Shown here piece after piece: positions 15,223-15,603 of a stretch of 15,603 nt of DNA; positions within the stretch are counted from its first letter, which is position 1; every line of letters starts with the position of its first letter. A program made the translations under genes and the position numbers. The notes below the pieces were generated by a model. That model was not told the DNA's origin. It made no database searches and saw only the letters and a list, made by a program, of their open reading frames with translations. Source of the stretch: Deltaproteobacteria bacterium (GTDB lineage Bacteria > Desulfobacterota > Desulfobulbia > Desulfobulbales > Desulfobulbaceae); the NCBI GenBank assembly GCA_024277485.1, contig JAJRVA010000250.1, positions 1 through 15,603 on the forward strand, written 5' to 3'.

Positions 15223-15603
15223 TCACATTAGGGTTGCGGAAAAATTTCCCGACATTCTGGCAGTATGCCTCCCCTTCCGGCTGTAATGGGTGATAAATTC
15301 CGACGCGGTTCTTTTCATATTCCCGTCGCAGAGATCAATCAGCATGTAATCGACCCCCATTCCGGTCAACTTTTGCTGCATATCAAGCAGGTCAAAGGGG
15401 ATAACGGACCGAACGGTGGTCATGTCGTCTTTCCGGCTGAGCACATACTCCTCCCCCCTGGGACTGACAAACCTCCTGCCATGCCTGAAGGCAGGACTGT
15501 CCAGCCGTGCAGTGAACAGCGGCGGGCTGCCAAAGACATACATTCCAACCAGAAAATCACCTTCAGTCTCAGCCTTTTGCGGGAACCTGCCGAAAGAGGC
15601 AAG
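15223..15603 (-). CDS. U32-family peptidase-like protein, C-terminal 126 residues (5' end outside the window)
   Basis: The frame is open from the right edge (LASFGRFPQKAETEG) and ends at TGA 15225-15223; ATG codons inside it are not the true start. The pattern PLFTARLDSPAF, then RRFVSPRGEEYVL, then TTVRSVIPFDLLDM and MGVDYMLIDLCDG, resembles the C-terminal part of U32 peptidase-family proteins, which are collagenase-like proteases or tRNA/ubiquinone hydroxylation factors. The catalytic region lies outside the window, so the activity cannot be judged. It is separated from msbA by 175 bases with a promoter, so it is probably a different transcription unit. Confidence 0.6.
   Translation of the reverse strand, partial: LASFGRFPQKAETEGDFLVGMYVFGSPPLFTARLDSPAFRHGRRFVSPRGEEYVLSRKDDMTTVRSVIPFDLLDMQQKLTGMGVDYMLIDLCDGNMKRTASEFITHYSRKGRHTARMSGNFSATLM

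Noticed and set aside
1..15603. CRISPR arrays, tRNA or rRNA genes, insertion sequences, phage genes
   Set aside because: I saw no regularly spaced repeats, cloverleaf-like sequence, transposase or integrase motif, or terminal repeats in reading the window.

Overview
The window is a stretch of Gram-negative chromosome in which every convincing gene lies on the minus strand, so it reads from right to left. Its contents are a lipopolysaccharide/surface-glycan gene cluster followed by a type II secretion system (T2SS) operon. The mix of msbA, a WaaL/Wzy-like ligase, a GspN protein of the AsmA-related type and a U32-type peptidase, with moderate G+C, suggests a deltaproteobacterium in the broad sense. 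A Desulfobulbales-like organism is my best guess. This rests on gene content and protein style only; no rRNA or other marker is present.

Region 1 (15603 to 15223) is the 3' end of a U32-family peptidase gene. Region 2 (15222 to 15048) is a leader with a good sigma70-type promoter and two hairpins. Region 3 (15047 to 7522) is the glycan cluster: msbA (lipid A flippase, interrupted by one in-frame TAA), a GT4 glycosyltransferase, an O-antigen ligase/polymerase, a second GT4 glycosyltransferase, a 61-residue remnant resembling the N-terminus of a DUF6492-type protein, a SAM-dependent methyltransferase, and a GT2 glycosyltransferase. Several neighbours overlap by about 11 to 17 bases, as expected for a co-transcribed, translationally coupled set. 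The likely joint task is building and decorating a lipid A-linked oligosaccharide or O-antigen and flipping and ligating it at the inner membrane.

Region 4 (7521 to 7327) separates the two clusters. It holds a hairpin directly after the GT2 stop codon, then a promoter-like pair (TTGTTT, 17 bases, TATACT) and a perfect 6-bp inverted repeat placed where transcription should start. Region 5 (7326 to 1) is the T2SS operon gspI-J-K-L-M-N-C-D, tightly packed with 1-4 base overlaps or gaps of a few bases; gspD runs off the left edge. It encodes minor pseudopilins (I, J, K), the inner-membrane platform proteins (L, M, C), GspN and the outer-membrane secretin (D). The genes for the ATPase (E), platform protein (F), major pseudopilin (G) and GspH are not in the window.

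The observations most worth following are the nonsense codon that splits msbA exactly between TM5 and TM6, the truncated DUF6492-like gene, the PDZ-less GspC with a charged tail, and the promoter/operator arrangement in front of gspI. I found no CRISPR array, tRNA, rRNA, insertion sequence or wholly new defence-type system. No stretch longer than 300 bases lacks a gene.
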